Virus record (IMG/VR): IMGVR_UViG_3300009159_000104
Location: 1 to 46,529 of that record
From: a virus
Reading direction: 5' to 3' (one strand)
Length of the DNA stretch: 46,529 nt
Positions 17,403 to 25,082 of this stretch are shown here, piece after piece; the stretch's first letter is position 1; each line of letters begins with the position of its first letter. Under the pieces are notes generated by a model. The model did not search any database and had not been told where the DNA came from. It saw only the letters and a list, made by a program, of their open reading frames with translations. Both the position numbers and the translations under genes were made by a program.

Positions 17403-18698
17403 ATGAGTTATCCGTTTAATTTTGCATTTTTATATGGAGCTGAAAATGACGGTACGGTGCCACCTTTAGCCGTACCGTCTACATTTAGTAAAAGTGCTTC
17501 TCCAAATGTAGAATTTAGTCAACAATGGCTCAATACAGCAACTAATTTTGTTGAAAATAATATTTCAAATCTCGGTTTTGTTCAAAATCTAAGTAATAAC
17601 TATCCAACATCTACTCTTAATGATATAGTTGCATACTATAAGAATGAACCAAATAAAAAGGTAGATCTTATAGATATTGTAAATGACTTCACATGGACTA
17701 TATCTCCTAAAACAAGTAGAGGTGATGTACCTTATATTTGGTTAAATGAAAGATACATAACTCTCAATGCATTACTTAATCAAGCAGTGTACGGTATCAC
17801 TGCAATATTAGATAACAAAGCAGCCCAAGCTGTATTACGCACAGGTGTTCAACAATTTGAAAGTTCAGTAGGTTCTTTAAGTAGTTTAGGATTATATAAC
17901 TCAGTAAAAAATGTATTTAAAGATATAGGTCAAGATGCAGCTATAGCTGGTAATAAACTTTTAGATAAATTTGGTATAGTGGATACATTAGGTCCAGTAT
18001 TAGAATCACCTTTATCACCATATAAAGGTCTTTATTACACTGTTGAATCAGGTTTTAACTATAAGATACCATTATTTACAAGCGAATTTTGGAATACATC
18101 GAACACTTTTACTGATAGTTCAGGTGAAGGTAATTCAGATTTTATAGCTGGTTTAGTAGAGAGTGTTAAGGCATTTGGTATGGAAGCTTCCAAATTAATT
18201 AATACTGGGAGCAATCAATATGGTACATATGTTGAATTTCCTAAACAATATGCAATGTCATCACCTGCTTCCTATAATGTAACATTTGATTTAGTAAATA
18301 CTAAACCTGCTACATATATAGATGTGGTATCTAACTTTAAATTATTATTTTTACTATTCTATCAAAACTTACCAGTAAGAAGAAGTAAGCAATTGGTAGA
18401 TCCCCCGGTAATATATAACATATACGTACCTGGACAAAAAAGAATGCCATATGCTTATTTGTCATCTATAGCTATAAAGAATTTAGGTGCAAGTAGATTA
18501 ATGGAGATAGATTTTACCGGGTTAAATATAATAAATCCCCCTAGTAGTGCAACAAGTACATTCCCTGAAAGATGGACAACAGTAGTACCTGATGCTTATA
18601 GAGTAACTTTAACATTCCAAGATTTGATACCAGAAACAAAGAATACTGTTTATTCTTCATTCTTATCAAATTCAATAATCCAAACAAGTATAACCTAA
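17403..18698 (+). CDS. Baseplate tail-tube cap/junction protein, probable gp48/gp54-like
   Basis: A 431-residue protein. The C-terminal half has a tube-protein feel: FPKQYAMSSPASYNVTFDLV (near 280), YNIYVPGQKRMPYAYLSSIA (near 338), then VVPDAYRVTLTFQDLIPETK near 395-415, which resembles the terminal segment of T4 gp48 and gp54. Those proteins seat the tail tube on the baseplate. T4 versions are 364 and 320 residues, so this one is longer, with a helical N-terminal half. Position next to tape-measure and gp53-like genes agrees. A GC-rich hairpin lies 45 nt into the gene. Confidence 0.55.
   Translation: MSYPFNFAFLYGAENDGTVPPLAVPSTFSKSASPNVEFSQQWLNTATNFVENNISNLGFVQNLSNNYPTSTLNDIVAYYKNEPNKKVDLIDIVNDFTWTISPKTSRGDVPYIWLNERYITLNALLNQAVYGITAILDNKAAQAVLRTGVQQFESSVGSLSSLGLYNSVKNVFKDIGQDAAIAGNKLLDKFGIVDTLGPVLESPLSPYKGLYYTVESGFNYKIPLFTSEFWNTSNTFTDSSGEGNSDFIAGLVESVKAFGMEASKLINTGSNQYGTYVEFPKQYAMSSPASYNVTFDLVNTKPATYIDVVSNFKLLFLLFYQNLPVRRSKQLVDPPVIYNIYVPGQKRMPYAYLSSIAIKNLGASRLMEIDFTGLNIINPPSSATSTFPERWTTVVPDAYRVTLTFQDLIPETKNTVYSSFLSNSIIQTSIT
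17448..17479 (+). repeat. Perfect 10-bp GC-rich inverted repeat in gene 17403
   Basis: Arms GACGGTACGG (17448-17457) and CCGTACCGTC (17470-17479), loop 12 nt. It stands out from the AT-rich surroundings. Confidence 0.85.
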
Positions 18699-18699
18699 T

Positions 18700-19071
18700 A
18701 TGGATAACTCAACAGGACAATTTCAAAACAATGTAGTAACATTGCCTAAGTTGCAAAATACTAGGTATGAGAACATTTTTAAAATATATAGTGATATAGA
18801 TGGTTTAATGTACTATAATTTAAACAAGAGTATTAACTTTCCTAATAACTTAGATCCTTCATTATTTAATACTGTTAGATTTGATAGCCCTACACAGTGG
18901 CCATTATTGAGTTATAAACTTTATCAAACTATATATTTGTGGTGGATGATTACTGAAGCAAATAATATTCGTAATCCATTTATACAACCTAAAGTTGGTG
19001 GTAGTATAAGATATATTAAACCTGAGTACGTTCAATACATACTCGGACAAATAAAAGCACAACTTGTGTAA
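18700..19071 (+). CDS. 53: Baseplate wedge protein, T4 gp53-like
   Basis: A 123-residue protein. It shows the gp53 family signature: RYENIFKIYSD, then SPTQWPLLSYKLYQTIYLWW (about 64-83), MITEANNIRNPFIQPKVGGS and a terminal IRYIKPEYVQYILGQ. In T4, gp53 (196 residues) joins neighbouring wedges around the hub; this version lacks the extra T4 C-terminal part. It is 1 nt after the previous gene and overlaps the next start by one base. Confidence 0.78.
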   Translation: MDNSTGQFQNNVVTLPKLQNTRYENIFKIYSDIDGLMYYNLNKSINFPNNLDPSLFNTVRFDSPTQWPLLSYKLYQTIYLWWMITEANNIRNPFIQPKVGGSIRYIKPEYVQYILGQIKAQLV

Positions 19072-20651
19072 TGACTAACGATATTTACAAATCAATAGAC
19101 CCGTTCATACCACCATTATTACAAAATGTAGTAACATTTAATAAGAGTGAATACATTTATTGTGTGGTGTTGCTTAATGGTGAAGGTCCATTTTTAAATC
19201 TAACTACTGAATCAGTAATGGGTTTAAATATAATGGATAATGTTACTAAATTCACTCACACCGGTGAATTAGTATTATTAAATGATAATGATGTAATTGA
19301 GAGAGCATATAATAATCCTGGTGAATCCTATACCACTAGACAAGCTGATCTTAATACTCCCAATATAGAATTCTTTTTTAGAGGTGATGGTAGAGATTTA
19401 GTGTTAATATTAATTACACCACGTGATTCTGATAATTTAAATCTACAAGATCAGGTATCATTAATTAACCCATTTACATTAAAGTTCATATTCAGTATCA
19501 CAAATATTAGAGATCAAGTAACTAGTTCCGGTAAAAAGTTAAAAGTTCTCACATTACAAGATTTAGATGAAAGAATTTTAGAAGAAGTAAATTTAAACTT
19601 TTCAACAGCAAAATTTATTGAGGGTAAAGATCTAACTAATTTAGACAACTCACAAAGAGGTATACTTAGCGGTGAAGTTATTAAGAATTTACTTACAAGT
19701 GCATTAACACAATCAGGTAAATTGGTAGACACTACTGAAATAAGCTTTGCTACCAATGATGCGTGGGATATAGGTGGTTCAACATTATACTACAGTTCAC
19801 CAGCTACCTATAATGCCTATAATGATTTAATATATGTTTTACAGAGACATGTAAGCGGTCAAACATTTGATTCATGTATTTTAAGAAAAGAACGTAATAA
19901 TGTTTGGTCGTTAATGAGTTTAGGTAATTATTTTAAATACGGTTATAACAAAAGTACTGATAGTGCTGGTGCATTGCATATAGAGAAGTTCTTAGTGCAA
20001 TCATCAGGTTCTACTGTTAATGTAGTGTTGAAGAAAGACAGAACTCCTACAGCATTAGTTAATAACACGGGTTATCTTAATAGTAGTTATATAACAAATT
20101 ATCAATTATACTATTCTGATGCTCAAAATGTGCAAGATGATATAATAACTCATGCAGTGCATTCATATCAATTGAACAATAAACAATTCAATGTTGATAT
20201 GACAAGAAACAACATAGAGAGTGCTAGAAGAACGTTTGAAGATTTCTATGTTAAGCCAATGAAAGGCGAAAATGGTAGACCAGCACCATTCTTTTACACT
20301 AATGCAATAAGAAATCAAAACAAAAACATTAAAAATGTATTTAGCTTAGTTGATTACAGTTTAGATCAAAGATTAAATTGGGGTAGAAATCTAATTTTAT
20401 TAAATGCAGTATATAAGGGGTTAACTATAGAATTTACAATTGATGGTATATCTAATAGACAATCAGGTAGATTTATATCAATAGATCGTGAAGATGCATT
20501 ACCCACATCTAGTTTTGATGATAGATTATTAGGTATTTGGTTTATAGTAAGTGTGGAGCATATTTTTACAAGTACCACGTATCAAACAAAACTTATTGCT
20601 GTTAAAACATACTCATACTCACCAGTTGGTGGTAATCCAGATATTCAATAA
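19071..20651 (+). CDS. Baseplate hub candidate (gp27-like by position)
   Basis: A 526-residue protein. The first ~190 residues are beta-rich: GLNIMDNVTKFTHTGELVLL is typical of hub or tube-like domains that pack beta barrels, and LKFIFSITNIRDQV, KKLKVLTLQDLDERILEE resemble hub proteins of contractile tails. The middle is Asn/Ser/Tyr-rich. The C-terminus (GLTIEFTIDGISNRQSGRFI, then LLGIWFIVSVEHIFTSTTYQ) ends with beta strands common in hub proteins. No lysozyme or peptidase motif is seen. The gp27 assignment rests mainly on neighbours. Confidence 0.5.
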   Translation: MTNDIYKSIDPFIPPLLQNVVTFNKSEYIYCVVLLNGEGPFLNLTTESVMGLNIMDNVTKFTHTGELVLLNDNDVIERAYNNPGESYTTRQADLNTPNIEFFFRGDGRDLVLILITPRDSDNLNLQDQVSLINPFTLKFIFSITNIRDQVTSSGKKLKVLTLQDLDERILEEVNLNFSTAKFIEGKDLTNLDNSQRGILSGEVIKNLLTSALTQSGKLVDTTEISFATNDAWDIGGSTLYYSSPATYNAYNDLIYVLQRHVSGQTFDSCILRKERNNVWSLMSLGNYFKYGYNKSTDSAGALHIEKFLVQSSGSTVNVVLKKDRTPTALVNNTGYLNSSYITNYQLYYSDAQNVQDDIITHAVHSYQLNNKQFNVDMTRNNIESARRTFEDFYVKPMKGENGRPAPFFYTNAIRNQNKNIKNVFSLVDYSLDQRLNWGRNLILLNAVYKGLTIEFTIDGISNRQSGRFISIDREDALPTSSFDDRLLGIWFIVSVEHIFTSTTYQTKLIAVKTYSYSPVGGNPDIQ

Positions 20652-20654
20652 ATA
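20649..20654 (+). promoter_or_regulatory. Late promoter TAAATA for gene 20660, sharing the upstream stop codon
   Basis: TAAATA, taatt (5 nt), ATG at 20660. TAA at 20649-20651 is the stop of the hub gene. Confidence 0.65.
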
Positions 20655-20659
20655 TAATT

Positions 20660-21550
20660 ATGCCTAGTAGTGAGTATTTTAAAACAATAGATCCTTATCT
20701 ATATACTGTTAATCTGTATTATAATAAAGACTACTATAGAGCATTCTCCAATTATTATAAAGTTTTAATATTCGGTATTGATACTTTACAATACTTTATT
20801 GATTACAATAAGAGTAAAGTAATAGATAACCCAATAGATGCACGTGTAAAGTTATATAAAGAATTAGATTTAACTGGTATGGATACATATCAGCAATTGC
20901 AATTTAAAATATATTGGTATGAACAATTTTTTAGTGATTTAAACATTATTAAAGAAACATTTTTTCAACAAGTAGAGAATCCTATATATTTTAAAGAAAT
21001 AAGTGATAGTATTGGTTTACTTAGAAATTACTTCACTGTACCTGATGATTCTACATTATTAATTAAAGATACTAATTTTTCAGTGCAAACTAATGAAAGT
21101 ATACCATTACCGGTTAATGTTGGTTCAGGGGTATACAATAAATTAAGAACTAACACTATATTATTATCTACAGAAATGAACTTTCTTAATACTGTTTTAT
21201 ATAGAAATAATATGTCTAATTTACAAGAAAATTTTACATATCCTAATGAATCACACGGTGAAAATTTAGTAACTGATTACTTTCATATAGATAAAATTAA
21301 AAATATTTCACAAGAAGTGTTAGAAAAGAGTTTGCGTCAATTTTACGGTCAATTATATGATTTAATCTTATTTTATGAAAACTTTGACTATGGTGATTAT
21401 GAACTTAATTTAGCAAAAATGGAAAAAGGTGCTATTGAAGTAAGTATAGAAAGTACAACTAAAAAGATAACTTACTTACAGCAACAAGCTTTAGTTTATG
21501 TTAATACAGTTAATCTATATACTACATTAACTGCTCAATCTATTACTTAA
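20660..21550 (+). CDS. Hypothetical virion-module protein (296 aa)
   Basis: Not recognised. Mostly helical and rich in Tyr, Asn and acidic residues (TVNLYYNKDYYRAFSNYYKV, KLYKELDLTGMDTYQQLQFK). No membrane segment, signal or known motif. Its late box and place after baseplate genes suggest a baseplate or tail protein. It converges with the gp16-like gene, overlapping by 8 nt. Confidence 0.7.
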   Translation: MPSSEYFKTIDPYLYTVNLYYNKDYYRAFSNYYKVLIFGIDTLQYFIDYNKSKVIDNPIDARVKLYKELDLTGMDTYQQLQFKIYWYEQFFSDLNIIKETFFQQVENPIYFKEISDSIGLLRNYFTVPDDSTLLIKDTNFSVQTNESIPLPVNVGSGVYNKLRTNTILLSTEMNFLNTVLYRNNMSNLQENFTYPNESHGENLVTDYFHIDKIKNISQEVLEKSLRQFYGQLYDLILFYENFDYGDYELNLAKMEKGAIEVSIESTTKKITYLQQQALVYVNTVNLYTTLTAQSIT

Positions 21551-21983
21551 TTTCTATTACTTCTTTAGGTTGATCAGTAAATAACTGTTTAAATATTTCT
21601 TCTCTTGTATATTTTAATTTATGTATTTCTTGTTTTTCAGCTTTCTTTTCAATATCCATTTTCTTAATTTCTCTTATTGTGGTATTCTTTTTATCGCTAA
21701 TAACCAATTTACTAAGAGTATCCAAGGTCATGGTGGAAGCATGTATTAACTCTGCTAAAGCTGAGACTTCTTTAGCATCAGGAGCTGCTTCTACCAGTGG
21801 TTTAATAGTTTGAATAGTGAAGTTTGTATCTATCACAAGTTTACTTGCTTGGTCTATAATAAAGCTTTCTAAATTTTCTTTAGTTATAGGTATTTGTTGC
21901 AGTATAGTGTCCTGGTTTCTTACTATTTTATTAATACCTTGTAATTGTGAAACTAAGGAATCTATATCTGTAGGGTCATCCAT
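21543..21983 (-). CDS. Probable small terminase subunit, T4 gp16-like
   Basis: A 146-residue helical protein. The central segment (TKENLESFIIDQASKLVIDT, FTIQTIKPLVEAAPDAKEVS, ALAELIHASTMTLDTLSKLV) follows the pattern of T4-type small terminases, in which two long antiparallel helices oligomerise into a ring, and length is close to gp16 (164). The N-terminus is acidic and the C-terminus strongly charged (REIKKMDIEKKAEKQEIHKL). It would recognise DNA for packaging with the large terminase, which is not in this window. It is alone on the minus strand with a late box 5 nt before its ATG. Family assignment is by pattern only. Confidence 0.5.
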   Translation of the reverse strand: MDDPTDIDSLVSQLQGINKIVRNQDTILQQIPITKENLESFIIDQASKLVIDTNFTIQTIKPLVEAAPDAKEVSALAELIHASTMTLDTLSKLVISDKKNTTIREIKKMDIEKKAEKQEIHKLKYTREEIFKQLFTDQPKEVIEIK

Positions 21984-21988
21984 ATAAC

Positions 21989-21994
21989 TATTTA
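21989..21994 (-). promoter_or_regulatory. Late promoter TAAATA for the gp16-like gene
   Basis: On the minus strand: TAAATA, gttat (5 nt), ATG at 21983. Confidence 0.65.
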
Positions 21995-22014
21995 AGCTAT
22001 GGATACTTAAACGG

Positions 22015-22043
22015 TTGATTACATATAGTCAATACACTAATAT
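22015..22043 (+). promoter_or_regulatory. Early-type promoter for dUTPase
   Basis: TTGATT (22015-22020), 17 nt, TAATAT (22038-22043), 6 nt, ATG at 22050. Confidence 0.65.
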
Positions 22044-22049
22044 TTACAT

Positions 22050-22559
22050 ATGGAGAATTATACAAATTTCGTACCTTTTGAAATACCTAATTTATCTAAT
22101 AGCTACACTTCAGTTGAATTACCAACCATTAAGTTTGTTAAAACCAATCCTGATGCAATTCTACCACGTAAAGCACATCCTGATTATCTTACTGGTGATA
22201 CTGGTTTTGATCTTTTTGCTGTTGATGACGTCGTGGTTCCAGCTAGAGGAAGCACTATCGCACCTGTTGGTTTGAAGTTAGCTTATGTCACTCCCGGCTA
22301 TTGGTTTAGAATTGAACCTCGTAGTGGGTTAGGATTTAAGAAGAATATCCAACCTCACCTTGGTATTATTGATAACCCATATCGTGGTGATATGGGAGTT
22401 AAGCTTTACAATTTTGGAGATAGTGAAGTGAGTATAAATAAAGGTGTAGCAATTGCTCAATTTGCAATTTATAAACTTATTACTGCAGATGTTGGATTTG
22501 TAGAAGAAGTTACTGCTACTGATAGAGGCGAAAAAGGATTCGGAAGCACTGGCATATGA
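22050..22559 (+). CDS. dut: dUTP diphosphatase (dUTPase)
   Basis: A 169-residue trimeric-type dUTPase; it hydrolyses dUTP to dUMP and pyrophosphate, keeping uracil out of DNA and supplying dUMP for dTMP. All five motifs are present: TGDTGFDLFA (48-57), EPRSGLGFK (89-97), GIIDNPYRGDMGV (105-117, catalytic Asp and Tyr), GVAIAQF (132-138) and RGEKGFGSTG (159-168). The N-terminal ~25 residues are an extension beyond the usual fold. With dCMP deaminase (40238) it forms a dUMP-making pair. It overlaps the following glycosyltransferase gene by 4 nt. Confidence 0.95.
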   Translation: MENYTNFVPFEIPNLSNSYTSVELPTIKFVKTNPDAILPRKAHPDYLTGDTGFDLFAVDDVVVPARGSTIAPVGLKLAYVTPGYWFRIEPRSGLGFKKNIQPHLGIIDNPYRGDMGVKLYNFGDSEVSINKGVAIAQFAIYKLITADVGFVEEVTATDRGEKGFGSTGI

Positions 22560-22756
22560 ACTTATATATTAGCTTAACCCCTAAATCATCTGAACAATTA
22601 GGTGATTTACCGTTATCAAAATCATTAAACTTATCTAAATTTATTTTAGATAAAATAGGTGAATACGATATAGCTGTAATAATTTTGATAGTAAAAGTAA
22701 ACTCATGTATATTTGCAATAATACCACACCTATTTGTAAAGTATATAACAAGATGA
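22556..22756 (+). pseudogene. 5' fragment of a glycosyltransferase gene (frameshifted)
   Basis: The frame starts at ATGA overlapping the dUTPase stop and encodes a sensible N-terminus (MNLYISLTPKSSEQLGDL, LDKIGEYDIAVII). After the TTTT run at 22683-22686 it degenerates into hydrophobic nonsense until the stop. One additional T in that run, or a -1 slip, would read IIFDSKSKLMYICNN straight into the next frame. Treat it as the first ~43 codons of the gene continuing to 23277. An assembly or sequencing indel, a real mutation or programmed slippage are all possible. Confidence 0.6.
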
Positions 22757-23277
22757 TAACGGATGTGGTTAAGGGTGGTCAGTATGAAAGTGTTATATTT
22801 TTACATGATGATGTTTATATTGAAGATAGGCATTTAACGGAAAAAGTTGATAAATATCTCCAACAATATGATATTATTGGATTAGCTGGAGGAACAGATT
22901 TACACATACGTAAACCATGTTTATGGCATATAATGTGTAATGAACGTTATGGAACTGTAGGTCACTATATAGATAATAAAAATATTACACATTGGTATGG
23001 AACCACTTTTGGTGTATCTGATATAAGAGTAACTGTTATAGATGGGTTATTTATTGCAGCAAAAGCAAGTATATTTAAGGATTCAAACTTAATGTTTGAT
23101 AATGATCTTCCGGGGTTTCATCATTACGATTTAAAGTTTTGTATTGATGCAAACAATCTAAAATTTAAGATTGGTGTTGTTCCTATATTAGTTACTCATA
23201 TGTCACCGGGTTTAAAATCACTCAAAAACGAAGAATATCTAAAGTCAGAAGATATATTTTACAATAAGGTTAAATAA
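22705..23277 (+). CDS. Glycosyltransferase (GT-A-like), 3' part of a frameshifted gene
   Basis: A 190-residue frame beginning at an internal Met. It carries YESVIFLHDDVYIEDRHLTE with an HDD/DxD-type metal site, IIGLAGGTDLHIRKPCLWH, TVIDGLFIAAKASIFKD and LPGFHHYDLKFCIDANNLKF, the order seen in phage GT2-like glycosyltransferases, where the last part supplies the catalytic Asp. Without the frame at 22556 the first beta strand is missing, so active enzyme would require joining both. It ends at the T-tract side of the terminator at 23266-23305. Confidence 0.65.
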   Translation: MYICNNTTPICKVYNKMITDVVKGGQYESVIFLHDDVYIEDRHLTEKVDKYLQQYDIIGLAGGTDLHIRKPCLWHIMCNERYGTVGHYIDNKNITHWYGTTFGVSDIRVTVIDGLFIAAKASIFKDSNLMFDNDLPGFHHYDLKFCIDANNLKFKIGVVPILVTHMSPGLKSLKNEEYLKSEDIFYNKVK

Positions 23278-23305
23278 AAAAGGCGCTCAAATTAATGAGC
23301 GCCTT
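23266..23305 (-). terminator. Rho-independent terminator of the 31-residue basic gene
   Basis: Read on the minus strand, a perfect 10-bp stem (AAGGCGCTCA at 23280-23289 against TGAGCGCCTT at 23296-23305, loop 6 nt) is followed by TTTTTTATTT. The T-tract is only on the minus-strand side, so it serves gene 23324-23419. Confidence 0.88.
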
Positions 23306-23323
23306 CGTGTTATTATGCCACTA

Positions 23324-23419
23324 TCACTTACCGGACTTCTTACCACCCTTGGCTGGCTTTTCAGCTGGCTTAGCAGGAGCAGGGGTTGCAGCGGTAACAG
23401 TTGTCTTTGTCTTTGCCAT
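23324..23419 (-). CDS. Small basic Ala/Lys/Pro-rich protein (31 aa), late
   Basis: A 31-codon frame: MAKTKTTVTAATPAPAKP then AEKPAKGGKKSGK. About a third of residues are Lys and the rest mainly Ala, Pro, Thr and Gly, resembling histone-H1-like tails or other nucleic-acid-binding peptides. It has a dedicated TAAATA box 7 nt before the ATG and ends 18 nt before a strong terminator, making a complete single-gene late unit. Codons are distinctly GC-richer than neighbours, as in highly expressed genes. It may bind packaged DNA or be a head protein. An alternative ATG 4 nt upstream opens a 17-codon Cys-rich frame, judged less likely. Confidence 0.75.
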   Translation of the reverse strand: MAKTKTTVTAATPAPAKPAEKPAKGGKKSGK

Positions 23420-23426
23420 ACATAAC

Positions 23427-23432
23427 TATTTA
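23427..23432 (-). promoter_or_regulatory. Late promoter TAAATA for the 31-residue basic gene
   Basis: On the minus strand: TAAATA, gttatgt (7 nt), ATG at 23419. Confidence 0.65.
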
Positions 23433-23478
23433 CACCCTGGTATTTCAAATTCAACCAATATTTGGTATAAAATATACA

Positions 23479-23507
23479 TTGATGTTATTTGGTAACCAAT
23501 ATATTAT
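23479..23507 (+). promoter_or_regulatory. Early-type promoter for the clamp-loader gene
   Basis: TTGATG (23479-23484), 17 nt containing TTTGGTAAC, TATTAT (23502-23507), 6 nt, ATG at 23514. Confidence 0.68.
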
Positions 23508-23513
23508 TTAAGT

Positions 23514-24434
23514 ATGGAATTTTTCGATTCTTTGTGGGTAGAGAAGTATCGCCCTAAAACTTTAAATGATATGGTTATCAGTGATGATAACAGAGCATTT
23601 ATTGAAAAGTTTAAGAACAACGATATACCTATTTTGTTATTTGTAGGTAACCCAGGCACTGGTAAATCCACATTAGCTAAAATTATAGTTAATGAGATTC
23701 TTAATACACAATATCTATACATAAATGCATCAGATGAGAATGGTATTGATACTATACGTACTAAAGTAATGGGGTTTGCTCAGACTAGAGGGTTCACTGA
23801 AACTGTTAAAGTAATTATTCTTGATGAAGCTGATGGGTTATCACCTGATTCACAGCGTGCATTGCGTAATGTGACAGAAGAGTATTCCAAACATACACGA
23901 TTTATTCTTACTGCAAATTATAAACATCGCATTATAGACCCATTACGTAGTAGATGTCAGCAAATAGATCTAACATTTGATATTAACTCAGTAATGGGTA
24001 GAATTGTCACGATTCTTACCGCTGAAAAAATTGAATATGATATTGAAGTAGTTAAGAAGATTGTAAAATCTAGTTTCCCTGATATTAGACTTACAATCAA
24101 TAGGATTCAAAGATTTATAGTAGATGGTAAACTGATAGGGGGTAGTAAACAAGATAAACTTATTGTTACAGACTTGTTTACGTTAGTTACAAAAGGTCAT
24201 GTGTTTAAAGCAAGACAATACATGATACAGAAGCAAGAAGTATTTGGTAATGACTTTCAAACGTTATTAAAAGATTTGTTTGACTATATAGACGAACAAC
24301 AGATAAAAGATGAGAATAAAAAACTCGCTTTAATTACTGTGCATGACCACATTTATAAAGCGAGTTTTGTAGCAGATCAAGAGATCAATGCTTATGTATG
24401 TCTAATTAACTTATCTAAAATTTTATCTTCTTAA
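23514..24434 (+). CDS. 44: Sliding-clamp loader large subunit, T4 gp44-like (AAA+ ATPase)
   Basis: A 306-residue AAA+ protein. EKYRPKTLNDMV opens the clamp-loader family; Walker A is GNPGTGKS (45-52), Walker B IILDEAD (101-107), and the arginine-finger SRC motif is in PLRSRCQQ (143-150). The C-terminal ~100 residues are the helical collar. gp44 with gp62 loads the gp45 clamp onto primed DNA; neither partner is in the window. An early-type promoter precedes it. Its 3' end overlaps the minus-strand gene 24423-25043 by 12 nt. Confidence 0.92.
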   Translation: MEFFDSLWVEKYRPKTLNDMVISDDNRAFIEKFKNNDIPILLFVGNPGTGKSTLAKIIVNEILNTQYLYINASDENGIDTIRTKVMGFAQTRGFTETVKVIILDEADGLSPDSQRALRNVTEEYSKHTRFILTANYKHRIIDPLRSRCQQIDLTFDINSVMGRIVTILTAEKIEYDIEVVKKIVKSSFPDIRLTINRIQRFIVDGKLIGGSKQDKLIVTDLFTLVTKGHVFKARQYMIQKQEVFGNDFQTLLKDLFDYIDEQQIKDENKKLALITVHDHIYKASFVADQEINAYVCLINLSKILSS

Positions 24435-25043
24435 ACCCATATAGATTGAGGTGTATGTTTTAGTACCACCTTGATCAGCTAACTTACCTGTATCACTACC
24501 ATTAGGTATCTTTATTTGAGTATTAAGTAAGTTTGTTTGTGCTGGGGCAGTAGCTGAACCAATTTCAGAATTTTGTGAAGTCATACGTGTTTGAGATTTT
24601 ACAATTTCCTGTTCATCTTCTTGATATTCATCAACTGTAATAGGTTTGATGATTTCTTTATTGTTGTAATGTTGACTACCTGCAACAGGTGTTAAATTAG
24701 GATATGCATCAATACGAACGAGAAGATCTCCAGGACAGGTAACATATTCATATAACTTACCTGGCATTACTTCCTGTGAGATATCACAAGTAACCAAACC
24801 ATCCATATTATCATCATTACCTGGCTGATTAGATGGGTAATGATTCTTAATGTTAGAGATTCTAACTGGAAGATCGCTATTAGCGTAAGTGATTAATCTA
24901 CGTTGAATTTCATCATTTAGGCTTTTAAAGCTTGGCATATTTTTGAAACCATCTTTAAATTTAACTATATCACCAACTAAGAAACCACCTCTTGTATATC
25001 TATTGATAGTGCTCTCTAAAATCTTGATAAATTTTTTATTCAC
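24423..25043 (-). CDS. Conserved-looking hypothetical protein (206 aa), late, GTG start
   Basis: The start codon is GTG at 25043 (an ATG 2 nt earlier meets TGA at once). The N-terminus (KFIKILESTINRYTRGGFLV, then GDIVKFKDGF) and YEYVTCPGDLLVRIDAYPNL look like a compact conserved domain. The C-terminal ~80 residues are Gln/Ser/Thr-rich and probably disordered. TAAATA lies 5 nt before the GTG, so expression is late. It is divergent from gp25, so a virion or assembly role is likely, but the function is unknown. Confidence 0.72.
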   Translation of the reverse strand: MNKKFIKILESTINRYTRGGFLVGDIVKFKDGFKNMPSFKSLNDEIQRRLITYANSDLPVRISNIKNHYPSNQPGNDDNMDGLVTCDISQEVMPGKLYEYVTCPGDLLVRIDAYPNLTPVAGSQHYNNKEIIKPITVDEYQEDEQEIVKSQTRMTSQNSEIGSATAPAQTNLLNTQIKIPNGSDTGKLADQGGTKTYTSIYMGLRR

Positions 25044-25048
25044 ATAAT

Positions 25049-25054
25049 TATTTA
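25049..25054 (-). promoter_or_regulatory. Late promoter TAAATA for gene 24423-25043
   Basis: On the minus strand: TAAATA, attat (5 nt), GTG at 25043. It forms a divergent pair with the box at 25072. Confidence 0.68.
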
Positions 25055-25071
25055 TTATCTCAGTCTAAAAT

Positions 25072-25077
25072 TAAATA
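25072..25077 (+). promoter_or_regulatory. Late promoter TAAATA for the gp25-gp6 operon
   Basis: TAAATA, atagt (5 nt), ATG at 25083. It heads the operon running to about 29714. Confidence 0.68.
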
Positions 25078-25082
25078 ATAGT

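Noticed and set aside
22015-22275. An 86-codon plus-strand frame over the dUTPase start
   Set aside because: The translation is a hydrophobic run typical of wrong-frame AT-rich DNA, and it begins in the -35 box of the dUTPase promoter.
23295-23495. A 66-codon plus-strand frame across 23.3-23.5 kb
   Set aside because: It is the antisense of the 31-residue basic gene, starts in its terminator and lacks a promoter; the minus-strand unit explains the region.
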